8,562 nucleotides of DNA from Gemmatimonadota bacterium (lineage in GTDB: Bacteria; Gemmatimonadota; Gemmatimonadetes; Longimicrobiales; Gaopeijiaceae): contig JACQVC010000441.1 of the NCBI GenBank assembly GCA_016209995.1, positions 1 to 8,562 of the forward strand, written 5' to 3'. Both the position numbers and the translations under genes were made by a program. Numbering within the stretch: position 1 is the stretch's first letter; each line of letters starts with the position of its first letter. The notes beneath the pieces are model-generated. The model was not told the origin of the DNA, searched no databases, and worked only from the letters and a program-made list of their open reading frames with translations. Shown piece after piece: positions 1 through 6,592 of the stretch.

Positions 1-2888
1 ACGGAGTTGAATTCGCTGATCAGGATCAGCGCGATCAGCATAATCCCGCCCAGGAACGCCTGCCAGAGGAAATCCTGCGATTCCTGCTGCTCCTGCTGCT
101 GTCCCGTGTAGCGCACGGCATAGCCACTCGGCAGCGCACGCCCGAAGTCCGCCAGCGTCTGCTGGACCTCCGCGAGTACCGCGTTGCTATTGTATCCAGC
201 CCGCGCGTCGGAACTGACCGTCACCACGCGGTCCAGGTCTTTGCGTCGGATCGCTCCAAGCCCCTCGCCCACCGTCCAATCCGCCACGGAGAGGAGCGGG
301 ATCTGGCGTCCGCCATCCGCCGCAGCGGTCAGGTCCTCGAGGCTGTTCAGGTCGCTGCGGTACGACTCGGCCAAACGCACCACGATGTCGTACTCATCTT
401 TGCCCGTGCGGTACTTCGCGGCCTCGATTCCCTGGATCGCACCCCGGACGGCGCCGGCCACTTTCGACGTGTTGAGGCCGTAGAGCGCGGCTTTCTCCCG
501 GTCCACGTGCACGGACAGCTCGGGGCTACCTTGCGACAGGTCACTCTCGAGTCCCGAGAGCTGCGCGTAGACCGGTGCCGCCTCGAGCGTCGCAATCGCC
601 TGATCCGCCAGGCGCCTCAATACCTCGGTGTCCTCGCCCACGATCTCGATGTTCACGGCTGCGCCGCTGGGGGGCCCCATGGCCGGCAGCTCGGTTGTGA
701 TGTCCGCGCCCGCGATGCCCTGTCCAATTCGCTGCTGCAGCTCCCCGACCGTGGCGAATGCATCCGCGCTGCGCTCCGCGTAGTCGACGAAACTGATCAT
801 GACGCGTCCGGTATTCGGGCCGCCGGCGCCGCCGCCCATGAACCAGTCACCACCGGAGCCACCCACCGTCGCGACGACGGACTTCGCGTCCGCCATCCCG
901 GGCACGCCCTCGAGCTGCTGCTCGACCCGGAGCGCCACGTCGTTCGTGAAATCGGCGCTCGTTCCTTCCGGCGCTTCAATCTGGATCCAGGCCTGATTCG
1001 GCGGGATGTCCTCCGGGAAGAACTCGATCCCGGCGTTGAGCGCTCCGAAGGCCACGACCGTAAGCACGAACGCGGCGGCCGTACCGCCCAAGACGGCCGC
1101 GCGGTGATCGAGCGCCCAACGCACGATCCGCTCGTACCGGCCGATGATGGCCGGGAATCCGCGATCCTGGAACACGCGCGACGCGCGCGCCAGGACGGCG
1201 CGGTGCAGGGCGACCAACACGACCGCCGTGACCGCAAGCAGCACGGCCGTCAGCACGTTGGCGGCCGCCAACAACAGCAGGCCGAGCGCCGCGCCGCCCA
1301 GCAACGACCAGCGCGCCGCCGGCGTCAGACCTGCGCCCCGCGGGGCATGATCCGGCCGCATGTACAGGGCGCACACCACCGGAACGATCACCAGCGCCAC
1401 GAAGAGCGAGCTGGTGAGCGCGATGATCATGGTGATAGGCAGATAGCCCATGAACTCGCCCACGATTCCGGGCCAGAAGAGCAGCGGCACGAAGGCGGCC
1501 AACGTCGTGAGCGTCGAAGTGATCACAGGGACGGCCACCTCGCCCACGGCTTTGCGCGCCGCCGTACTACGGTCGAACCCCTGCTCCATGAACCGGTAGA
1601 TGACCTCCGTCACGACGATCGAGTCGTCCACCACCAACCCCAACGCCAGGATCAGGGAGAAGAGCACGACCATGTTGACGGTCATGCCCGCGGCCTGCAT
1701 GACCAGAAAGGAGAGGAGCAGCGACGTGGGGATCGAAATGGCCGCGAACCCCGCGTTGCGCAACCCGAGGAAGAAGAGCAGGACCGCGAAGATCAGAATC
1801 AAGCCGAAAACGATGCCGTTCTGGAGACTGCTCACCATCGTCTCGATTTCGGTGGACTGATCCGAGGTGATCTTCACCACGGTGGTGGGCGGAAACTCGG
1901 CCTGCACCTGAGCGACGGTGGCCTTCACGGCTTCCGCCGTCTCGATGATGTTCTCGCCCGACCGCTTCACGATGTCCAGCGTGACTACCGGATTGCCGTC
2001 CAGGCGCGCGTAGCTCGCCCGCTCCTGGAAGCCGAAGCTTACCTCGGCCACGTCGCGCACGTAGATCGGGCGCCCGTTCTTCGTCGTGATCACCACATCC
2101 TCGATGACGCGCGGGTCCACGAACTCGCCGTCCACGCGCACGACGTACTTGAGACTCCCCACGTCGATCGAGCCGCCGGGCACATTCACGTTCTCGCTGC
2201 GGATGGCGTCCACGATGTCGCCCAGCGCGATGCCGTAATACTTGAGCCGGCCGAGATCCACGTCGACCGCGACCTCGCGTTCCAGTCCGCCGGAGAGCCG
2301 TACCTCGAGCAGCGAGGGAATCTGCTCCAGACGGTCCCGCAGATCCTCGGCCACCTCCTCGAGTCGCACGAGCCCATACTCCCCCGAGAGATTCACCTGC
2401 ATGATCGGGATCTCGGCGAAGTTGAACTCCGTAATAATCGGCTCCTCGGCATCCGCGGGAAGGTCCGGCTTCGCCAGGTCCACCTTCTCGCGCACCTTCT
2501 GCAGCGCCTCATCGAGGCTCACGCTGGGCTCGAACTCGGCCGTGACGACCGAGTACCCTTCGAGCGAGGTGGAGGAGAGGGTCTTGATGTCCGCTATAGT
2601 GTTCAGGTCCTCCTCGAGCACGCGCGTGACCAGCGTCTCCACGTCGCCCGCCGACACGCCGGGATAGATGGTGGAAATGGCCAGCGCCGGAACCTCGATC
2701 TCGGGGGCCGATTCCTTCGGCAGAGTGCGGTACGCGAAGAGCCCGGCAAACGTGATGATGCCCAGCAGTACCAGGGTGCTCGTGCGGTGACGCAACGCGA
2801 GGGACGTGGGCCAGAATTCCTGGAAGCGCTCCAGGCGCGGCTGCGATCCGTCCGGCCCGTGAGCGCCCTGCCGTTGATCGTTTGTCAT
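1..2888 (-). CDS. RND efflux pump inner-membrane subunit, HAE1/AcrB-like (3' end cut by window edge)
   Basis: This is a proton-driven RND permease, the inner-membrane engine of a tripartite efflux complex. The minus-strand frame is open from the ATG at 2888 to base 1, giving about 962 visible residues. It starts MTNDQRQG, has TM1 at about residues 38-55, and then the periplasmic porter motif ISTIYPGVSAGDVETLVT (about 71-88). TM2-TM6 lie roughly at 356-508. TM4 holds the motif LGLVVDDSIVV with D421 and D422, the counterparts of the AcrB proton-relay Asp407/Asp408. This motif points to the HAE1 drug-efflux type rather than the CzcA heavy-metal type. TM7 is near 595-615, followed by the second periplasmic half and the start of TM8 (about 946-962). 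TM9-TM12, with the Lys and Arg of the relay, lie outside the window. Residues 528-563 form an extra hydrophobic stretch not present in AcrB. The gene is last of four in the operon, 7 bp after the adaptor gene. Family assignment is firm; substrate is unknown. Confidence 0.95.
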   Translation of the reverse strand, partial: MTNDQRQGAHGPDGSQPRLERFQEFWPTSLALRHRTSTLVLLGIITFAGLFAYRTLPKESAPEIEVPALAISTIYPGVSAGDVETLVTRVLEEDLNTIADIKTLSSTSLEGYSVVTAEFEPSVSLDEALQKVREKVDLAKPDLPADAEEPIITEFNFAEIPIMQVNLSGEYGLVRLEEVAEDLRDRLEQIPSLLEVRLSGGLEREVAVDVDLGRLKYYGIALGDIVDAIRSENVNVPGGSIDVGSLKYVVRVDGEFVDPRVIEDVVITTKNGRPIYVRDVAEVSFGFQERASYARLDGNPVVTLDIVKRSGENIIETAEAVKATVAQVQAEFPPTTVVKITSDQSTEIETMVSSLQNGIVFGLILIFAVLLFFLGLRNAGFAAISIPTSLLLSFLVMQAAGMTVNMVVLFSLILALGLVVDDSIVVTEVIYRFMEQGFDRSTAARKAVGEVAVPVITSTLTTLAAFVPLLFWPGIVGEFMGYLPITMIIALTSSLFVALVIVPVVCALYMRPDHAPRGAGLTPAARWSLLGGAALGLLLLAAANVLTAVLLAVTAVVLVALHRAVLARASRVFQDRGFPAIIGRYERIVRWALDHRAAVLGGTAAAFVLTVVAFGALNAGIEFFPEDIPPNQAWIQIEAPEGTSADFTNDVALRVEQQLEGVPGMADAKSVVATVGGSGGDWFMGGGAGGPNTGRVMISFVDYAERSADAFATVGELQQRIGQGIAGADITTELPAMGPPSGAAVNIEIVGEDTEVLRRLADQAIATLEAAPVYAQLSGLESDLSQGSPELSVHVDREKAALYGLNTSKVAGAVRGAIQGIEAAKYRTGKDEYDIVVRLAESYRSDLNSLEDLTAAADGGRQIPLLSVADWTVGEGLGAIRRKDLDRVVTVSSDARAGYNSNAVLAEVQQTLADFGRALPSGYAVRYTGQQQEQQESQDFLWQAFLGGIMLIALILISEFNS

Positions 2889-2893
2889 GGTAA

Positions 2894-2897
2894 CCTC
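2894..2897 (-). promoter_or_regulatory. Shine-Dalgarno of the RND gene, overlapping the adaptor stop codon
   Basis: On the minus strand the sequence reads TTGAGGTTACCATG. GAGG lies 5 nt before the pump ATG, and its first bases are part of the TGA stop of the adaptor gene (2898-2896). A ribosome ending on the adaptor therefore finishes on the pump's start site. This layout suggests translational coupling, which would keep adaptor and pump in proportion; the coupling itself is inference. Confidence 0.7.
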
Positions 2898-4011
2898 AAC
2901 GCTCAGCCACGATGTTCACACGATCGCCACTGGCGAGCTGAAGCTGCCCGACGACGACGAGCGTGTCGCCGGGCCGCAAGCCCGAACGGATCACCACCTG
3001 ATTCTCCTGCGTCGCGCCCGGCTCTACCTTGCGCGATTCGGCTACCCGGGCGCCCTCGCGCTCGACGATCACGAAAACCACGAAGCCATCCTCGACGCGC
3101 ACCAGCGCCTCCTGCGGGATGACGACCGCGCTCTCCAGAGCCCGGCGGGTCACGACGACGTTCGCGATCATCTCCGGCTTGACCACACGACCCGGGTTCG
3201 GCAGCGTGACCTCGACCAGGAACGTGCGGTTCTCCGCATTCACGGTCGCGCCCACGAAGGAAACGCGACCTTCGAAGACGCGGTCCGGAAGCACAGCGAA
3301 GGTTACCCGCACCGGCGCGCCCCTGCGCACATCGGCCGCGTAGCGCTCCGGTACGCCGCCCACCACCTGCAGGCGGTCCACGTTCACGACCCGGCCCACA
3401 CGCGCGCCCGCCGAGACCAGCGTGCCGATTTCGACGAAGCGATCTTCGAGGATTCCGTTGATCGGAGAGCGAATGGTCGTGCGCTGGAGCCGCTCCTCGA
3501 GCAGCCGCAGCGTGGCCTCCGCCCGCTCGGCTCCGTACTTCGCCTCGAGGTAAGCCAGCTCGGAGCCGACGCGATCCTCTTCCCACAGACGGCGCCGCCG
3601 TTCGTACGTCTCGCGCGCCAGGGCCGCCTGTGCCCGCGCCTCCTCGACCTGCGGCCGCAGCACGGAATCATCGATGCGGGCCATGGCATCGCCTGCGCTG
3701 AGCGATACCCCCTTCTCCACGAGGACCTCGCGAATGACGCCGTTTTCCTCGGCGGCCACGGTCACGTCGATGTCGGCCTCGGCGGTTCCCGTGAGCCTCA
3801 CCTGTTCGGTGAACGGGCGCTCGGCCACCGTGAGCACCTCGACGTTGATGACTCGGCGCGACCCGGCCGCCGCCGCGGCTGCGGTGGAGCCCCCCGAATC
3901 CCCGGAGCCCGCCGCCCCGCGCTCGTCGGCTGCGCTCCCGTCCGTACAGGCGAGGGCTAAGGCGGTCAGGACCGCCAGCGCACCTCGCGCCCACTTCCTA
4001 TCTATCGGCAT
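2896..4011 (-). CDS. Efflux RND periplasmic adaptor subunit (membrane fusion protein, HlyD/AcrA family), probable lipoprotein
   Basis: A 371-residue adaptor that would link the RND pump to the outer-membrane factor across the periplasm. Residues 1-21 form a signal sequence with a positive start and hydrophobic core, ending LALA|C22. This resembles a lipobox, though Ala rather than Leu at -3 makes it imperfect. A Gly/Ala/Ser-rich linker follows (about 24-50). The first lipoyl half is at about 82-113 (AAEENGVIREVLVEKGVSLS), a charged alpha-helical hairpin at about 114-177, the second lipoyl half at about 178-209 (RSPINGILEDRFVEIGTLVS), the beta-barrel at about 210-288 including KPEM at 278-281, and the membrane-proximal domain to the end. 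This is the standard domain order and a usual length for the family. The start at 4011 is supported by AGGGGAGA (minus strand, 4025-4018) 6 nt upstream. It sits between the outer-membrane-factor and pump genes, as expected. Confidence 0.95.
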   Translation of the reverse strand: MPIDRKWARGALAVLTALALACTDGSAADERGAAGSGDSGGSTAAAAAAGSRRVINVEVLTVAERPFTEQVRLTGTAEADIDVTVAAEENGVIREVLVEKGVSLSAGDAMARIDDSVLRPQVEEARAQAALARETYERRRRLWEEDRVGSELAYLEAKYGAERAEATLRLLEERLQRTTIRSPINGILEDRFVEIGTLVSAGARVGRVVNVDRLQVVGGVPERYAADVRRGAPVRVTFAVLPDRVFEGRVSFVGATVNAENRTFLVEVTLPNPGRVVKPEMIANVVVTRRALESAVVIPQEALVRVEDGFVVFVIVEREGARVAESRKVEPGATQENQVVIRSGLRPGDTLVVVGQLQLASGDRVNIVAER

Positions 4012-4078
4012 GGTTGTTCTCCCCTGGTCGTCATGTGAATTTTGTTTCTACCCGCCGGCCTCCAGTGGGGATCGCTTC
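4012..4078 (-). promoter_or_regulatory. Short gap between outer-membrane-factor and adaptor genes, with adaptor ribosome binding site
   Basis: These 67 bp contain a strong Shine-Dalgarno for the adaptor (AGGGGAGA on the minus strand at 4025-4018, 6 nt from the ATG). There is no clear -35/-10 pair, no stem followed by a T-run, and no copy of the tetR operator palindrome. I read it as an internal operon spacer. Confidence 0.55.
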
Positions 4079-5629
4079 TTACTGGTGCCCGTTCCCCGAG
4101 ACGGCGACGGGTATCCCCACGCCACCGGCGCCCGGGTCTACGAACGGCACGGATCCCGTTGCCTCATCGAGGCGCGCCTGCGCCGCCAGATAGTCATAGA
4201 CCGCCTGCGCGTAGTTGAACTCGCTCTGGCGCAGCGCCACCTCCGCATCCGTGGTCTCGAGCTGGCTGCTCAGCCCCTCCCGGTACTGCGCGCTTACGAT
4301 CTCGAACCCGCGGCGCGCTTGAGACACGGCCAGGCGAGCGGCATCCGCGCGCCGCCGCGTCTCCTCCAGCTGCTCCAGGTAGGTTTGCACCTGGTGCTCC
4401 GCCTGGTCAGCCGCCAGCCTGAGCTGAGTCGCCGCCTGCTCGACCGCAGCGCGTCTCTGGCTCACGCGTGCCGGTCGCCGAAATCCCGCGAACAGCGGCA
4501 GCGACACCTCGACCCCGACCTGCCGCCCGTAGGAGCGCTGCAGTGAGCTCTCGCCAAAGAAGTCGGGGTGACCGTTCTCCTGTGCGCTGATCAGATACGT
4601 CCCGAACAGCGAGATGGTGGGGAGATACTCCGATTGCTCGACTCTGAACTCCGCGTGCCGGAGTCGCTCCATCAGCTCCAGCTGCCGCAAGTCGGACCGC
4701 TGCTCCATGGCCAGAGCGACGACTTGCTGCTCCGGCATGATCTCCGCATCGGCCAGACCCGCGAAACGCACCAGCGGAGAGCCCGCCGCCGCGCTCGAGG
4801 CCGTCCGCCCCAGGTCCACCTCGCTCAGGCTCCCCTCGACCTCCAGCGACTCGGCGTTCTCCACGCCCAACTGCACCCCGAGCGTTCGCCTGGCCTGGGC
4901 CACCATGTTCTGTGCGCGCCTGAGATTCGGCTCCAGGTTGCCCAGCTCGACCTCCAGGCGCAGCACCTCGTAGTCCGAGATGAGCCCCGCCTTGTTCATC
5001 GCTCGGGACTCCTGCAGCGTCTCGCGCACGCGCCGCACAGTGTTGTCCGTAAGTCTCGCCTGTTCCTGCGCCAGCAACAGGTCGTAGTAGGCGATCCGCA
5101 CCTGCGTGACCACCTGCTGCGCGGTTCCCCGAACCAGCTCGTTCTGTAGCTCGCGGTAGCGGCCCGCCGCGCCCACTCCGATGAAGGCGGCAGCCCGAAA
5201 CAACGGCTGTTCCACGCGAATCTGCGAGCTCCAGCTGTTGTCCGCTCCGAACTGCACGCCCACCAGCTCGTCCGGGTCGGCGTCCGGATCAAAAATGACG
5301 GCGGGAATGAACGTCTTCGGGACAGCTAGGCTTCTCGTATACGAAGCATTCAGGTCGATGCTCGGCAAGACGCTCGACCACGCTTCGGATACCTGCGCCT
5401 CCGCGCCCTCCAGCACGAGCTGCGCGTCGCGTAGGGCGCGATTGCGCTCCAGGGCCAGACGCACCGCGTCCTCGAGGGAAAGGCGCTGAGCTTCCGGCGC
5501 CGGGCGCGTCTGCTGTGCACTCAACGGAGCCGCGCCCCCCCAGCCCCCCCAGCCCCCCAACCAAACCATCAGGACGGCACGGATACGCGTATGCCGCCGC
5601 CACGCTCTTGTGTCCATGCGGACTCCCAT
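4079..5629 (-). CDS. Outer-membrane efflux protein, TolC/OEP family
   Basis: The outer-membrane channel of the efflux complex, 516 residues from the chosen start. The N-terminus MGVRMDTRAWRRHTRIRAVL is basic and is followed by a hydrophobic, Trp/Gly-rich core and APLSA|QQ, a signal-peptidase-I type end at about residue 38. The mature part opens with RLSLEDAVRLALERNRALRD, the usual first helix of the family. Two OEP repeats follow (roughly 50-235 and 290-480), with long helical stretches such as AQQVVTQVRIAYYDLLLAQE and VALRQSEFNYAQAVYDYLAA near the end. The start at 5629 has AGGAG (minus strand 5643-5639) 9 nt upstream. The ATG at 5617 (512 residues) with GGGAG 5 nt upstream is nearly as good. 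The frame is open back to a GTG at 5710, but starting there would put 27 residues in front of the signal peptide. The gene follows tetR and precedes the adaptor gene. Confidence 0.92.
   Translation of the reverse strand: MGVRMDTRAWRRHTRIRAVLMVWLGGWGGWGGAAPLSAQQTRPAPEAQRLSLEDAVRLALERNRALRDAQLVLEGAEAQVSEAWSSVLPSIDLNASYTRSLAVPKTFIPAVIFDPDADPDELVGVQFGADNSWSSQIRVEQPLFRAAAFIGVGAAGRYRELQNELVRGTAQQVVTQVRIAYYDLLLAQEQARLTDNTVRRVRETLQESRAMNKAGLISDYEVLRLEVELGNLEPNLRRAQNMVAQARRTLGVQLGVENAESLEVEGSLSEVDLGRTASSAAAGSPLVRFAGLADAEIMPEQQVVALAMEQRSDLRQLELMERLRHAEFRVEQSEYLPTISLFGTYLISAQENGHPDFFGESSLQRSYGRQVGVEVSLPLFAGFRRPARVSQRRAAVEQAATQLRLAADQAEHQVQTYLEQLEETRRRADAARLAVSQARRGFEIVSAQYREGLSSQLETTDAEVALRQSEFNYAQAVYDYLAAQARLDEATGSVPFVDPGAGGVGIPVAVSGNGHQ
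5535..5558 (-). repeat. Short tandem repeat with G7/G7/G6 tracts inside the outer-membrane-factor signal peptide
   Basis: On the plus strand three C-runs of 7, 7 and 6 bases are separated by AG, giving a 9-bp unit repeated almost three times. In the gene it encodes the repeating tripeptide Trp-Gly-Gly in the hydrophobic core of the signal peptide. A change by one base in a G-run would shift the frame right after the start of the gene, while gain or loss of a 9-bp unit would keep it. Confidence 0.85.
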
Positions 5630-5643
5630 CGGTTGATTCTCCT
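5623..5643 (-). promoter_or_regulatory. Two candidate ribosome binding sites that decide the outer-membrane-factor start
   Basis: On the minus strand AGGAG at 5643-5639 serves the ATG at 5629 (9-nt spacing), and GGGAG at 5627-5623 serves the ATG at 5617 (5-nt spacing). Both starts lead to an intact signal peptide. I prefer the first because it has the better Shine-Dalgarno match. A GTG at 5710 also has a GAGGGG upstream (8-9 nt spacing), but would give an unlikely N-terminal extension. Confidence 0.5.
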
Positions 5644-5733
5644 GGTCCATCGTCTTCAGCATCCGTTCACAGCCTCCCAACCCCGCCCCCCATACGGCCT
5701 TCGCGCCCACCAGGTTTCATCCCCTCGTGGCAT

Positions 5734-6378
5734 TCAATCGCCGGCTGCCGTCGCGCTGCTAACATTGTTAACATCGGCAACCACGTCCGCAGCGGCCACG
5801 GCCGGCGCTTCCAGACCGTCGAAAAGCCGACGGAACGACCCCCGGTACATCGCCTCGAAGACGGGCCGCTCCACCCGCAGTTTCCCGCCTACGTACAAAG
5901 ACACCAGCCCGTGACTCAGCGCCCACAGCGTCAGGGCTACGCTCTGAGCATCGTCCGCTTTCAGAATTCCAGCGTTCATGCACTCCCGAATGCGGTCGGT
6001 CATGAATTGGTGCAAGGCGTCCCCCCGCACGCAGATCTCCTCGGGTATCGCGTGGGCGCCCAGCTGTGCGGGTGAAACGAAGAGCAGCTCGTAGTACTCA
6101 GGGTCTTCCAGGGCAAAACGCAGGTATGCATCGCCGGCCAGTCGCAGCCGCTCGCGCGGCGTCTCGCCCTCCAGCGCGCGGTACAGATAGCGCGCCAACA
6201 CGTCGAACGCCTCGCCGATCAGTTCGAAGACCAGATCGTTCCGATCCTCGAAGTGACGGTACAGCGCCGGGGCCGTGACACCCAGCCGCCGGGCCACCCG
6301 TCGCATGGACAGCCCCTTGAGGCCGTCCGCAACGTACAGCTCGCAGGCGCAGCGCAGAATCCGATCTCGTTGGGTCAT
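5734..6378 (-). CDS. TetR/AcrR-family transcriptional repressor with WHG-type C-terminal domain
   Basis: A 214-residue regulator and the likely repressor of its own efflux operon. Residues 1-50 are a classic TetR DNA-binding domain: helix-turn-helix at about 23-43 with LSMRRVARRLGVTAPALYRH followed by FEDRNDLV. The C-terminal ligand and dimer domain contains LWALSHGL at 151-158, the Trp-His-Gly signature of the WHG/TetR_C_33 group. The tail from about 189 is rich in Ala and Val with low complexity. The ATG at 6378 gives the expected N-terminus MTQRDRIL. No Shine-Dalgarno stands at a normal distance: AAGGAGG is 19 nt upstream, inside the promoter spacer. The message is therefore probably leaderless or nearly so. 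It is the first gene of the operon, 104 bp before the chosen start of the outer-membrane factor. The inducer cannot be told from sequence. Confidence 0.93.
   Translation of the reverse strand: MTQRDRILRCACELYVADGLKGLSMRRVARRLGVTAPALYRHFEDRNDLVFELIGEAFDVLARYLYRALEGETPRERLRLAGDAYLRFALEDPEYYELLFVSPAQLGAHAIPEEICVRGDALHQFMTDRIRECMNAGILKADDAQSVALTLWALSHGLVSLYVGGKLRVERPVFEAMYRGSFRRLFDGLEAPAVAAADVVADVNNVSSATAAGD
5758..5772. promoter_or_regulatory. Second operator-like palindrome, inside the 3' end of tetR
   Basis: GCTAACATTGTTAAC is a palindrome around a central T, with 6 of 7 arm pairs matching and one further matching pair outside (5757/5773). It agrees with the tetR promoter palindrome at 12 of 15 positions and shares the pattern GYTAACA-N-TGTWAAC. 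It overlaps the codons for Val-Asn-Asn-Val-Ser near the TetR C-terminus, about 130 bp before the outer-membrane-factor start. No promoter is evident beside it. It may be an auxiliary repressor site or a coincidence of these codons. Confidence 0.45.
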
Positions 6379-6380
6379 AG

Positions 6381-6395
6381 GTTAACAGTGTAAAC
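6381..6395. promoter_or_regulatory. Probable TetR operator over the tetR promoter
   Basis: GTTAACAGTGTAAAC is a 15-bp near-palindrome centred on 6388, with 6 of 7 arm pairs matching. It covers the -10 element of the tetR promoter and ends 2 bp before the tetR ATG. Size, symmetry and position fit the short operators of AcrR-like TetR repressors, which block RNA polymerase at their own promoter. Binding is inferred from position. Confidence 0.7.
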
Positions 6396-6416
6396 ACCCT
6401 CCTTGGGGGTTGTCAA
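6387..6416 (-). promoter_or_regulatory. Sigma70-type promoter of the tetR-efflux operon
   Basis: On the minus strand a perfect -35 box TTGACA (6416-6411) is followed by an 18-bp spacer and TACACT (6392-6387, four of six matches to TATAAT). Transcription would be expected to begin around 6378-6382, at or just before the tetR ATG at 6378. The -10 lies within the operator palindrome, so repressor and polymerase would compete directly. Confidence 0.6.
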
Positions 6417-6592
6417 CGGCCTCTCCGGCATTGCGACAACGCCCCCGGGGTCATCGCGCTCTGGCGCGCCGTAGACCGACACGGGCTGAAGCGGATTGCG
6501 GACTGGCGGGTCCATCGCTATCTCATACGCCGGTTTTTTCCCGGCCAACGACGGCAGCTCGGACGTACTCCCTTGCGGAGAGAATACGCGCG
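6396..6592. other. Divergent intergenic region between the efflux and pnt operons
   Basis: The non-coding gap from the tetR ATG to the pntAA ATG is 214 bp. Its left part carries the tetR promoter and operator. For pnt I see only a weak plus-strand candidate, TTGCGG (6496-6501) with 17 bp to TATCTC (6519-6524), three of six matches in each box. A small GCCGG/CCGGC stem (6529-6545) has its T-run in the loop, so it is not a terminator. A frame open from 6410 would extend pntAA upstream, but its 61 residues resemble nothing in the family. A GGAGAG lies 10 nt before the pntAA ATG. Confidence 0.6.

Noticed and set aside
82..111. CTG-type trinucleotide run near the left edge
   Set aside because: It encodes the Gln/Glu-rich linker before TM8 of the pump, a common feature of RND proteins, and the repeat is imperfect.
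507..3122. An 871-codon open frame on the plus strand, opposite the RND pump and the end of the adaptor gene
   Set aside because: Its translation is a low-complexity Arg/His/Asp-rich sequence with no recognisable domain. It runs antisense to an RND gene with clear motifs and is explained by high GC and codon bias.
2887..3960. A 357-codon plus-strand frame opposite the adaptor gene
   Set aside because: It is a shadow of the adaptor gene, which has a signal sequence, lipoyl halves and barrel in the other strand. The plus-strand translation is His/Arg-rich and matches no family I know.
6409..6417. GTTGTCAAC, a 9-bp palindrome that includes the -35 box
   Set aside because: It is short and follows from the TTGACA consensus with matching flanks; it does not match the operator pattern seen at 6381-6395.
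6529..6545. GCCGG-TTTTTTC-CCGGC hairpin in the divergent region
   Set aside because: The stem has only 5 bp and the T-run is in the loop rather than after the stem, so it does not look like a terminator; no gene ends nearby.
6410..6592. An N-terminal extension of pntAA by 61 residues
   Set aside because: It is Arg/Pro-rich and unlike any PntAA. The ATG at 6593 gives the family's standard N-terminus and length, and the extension would overlap the tetR promoter.
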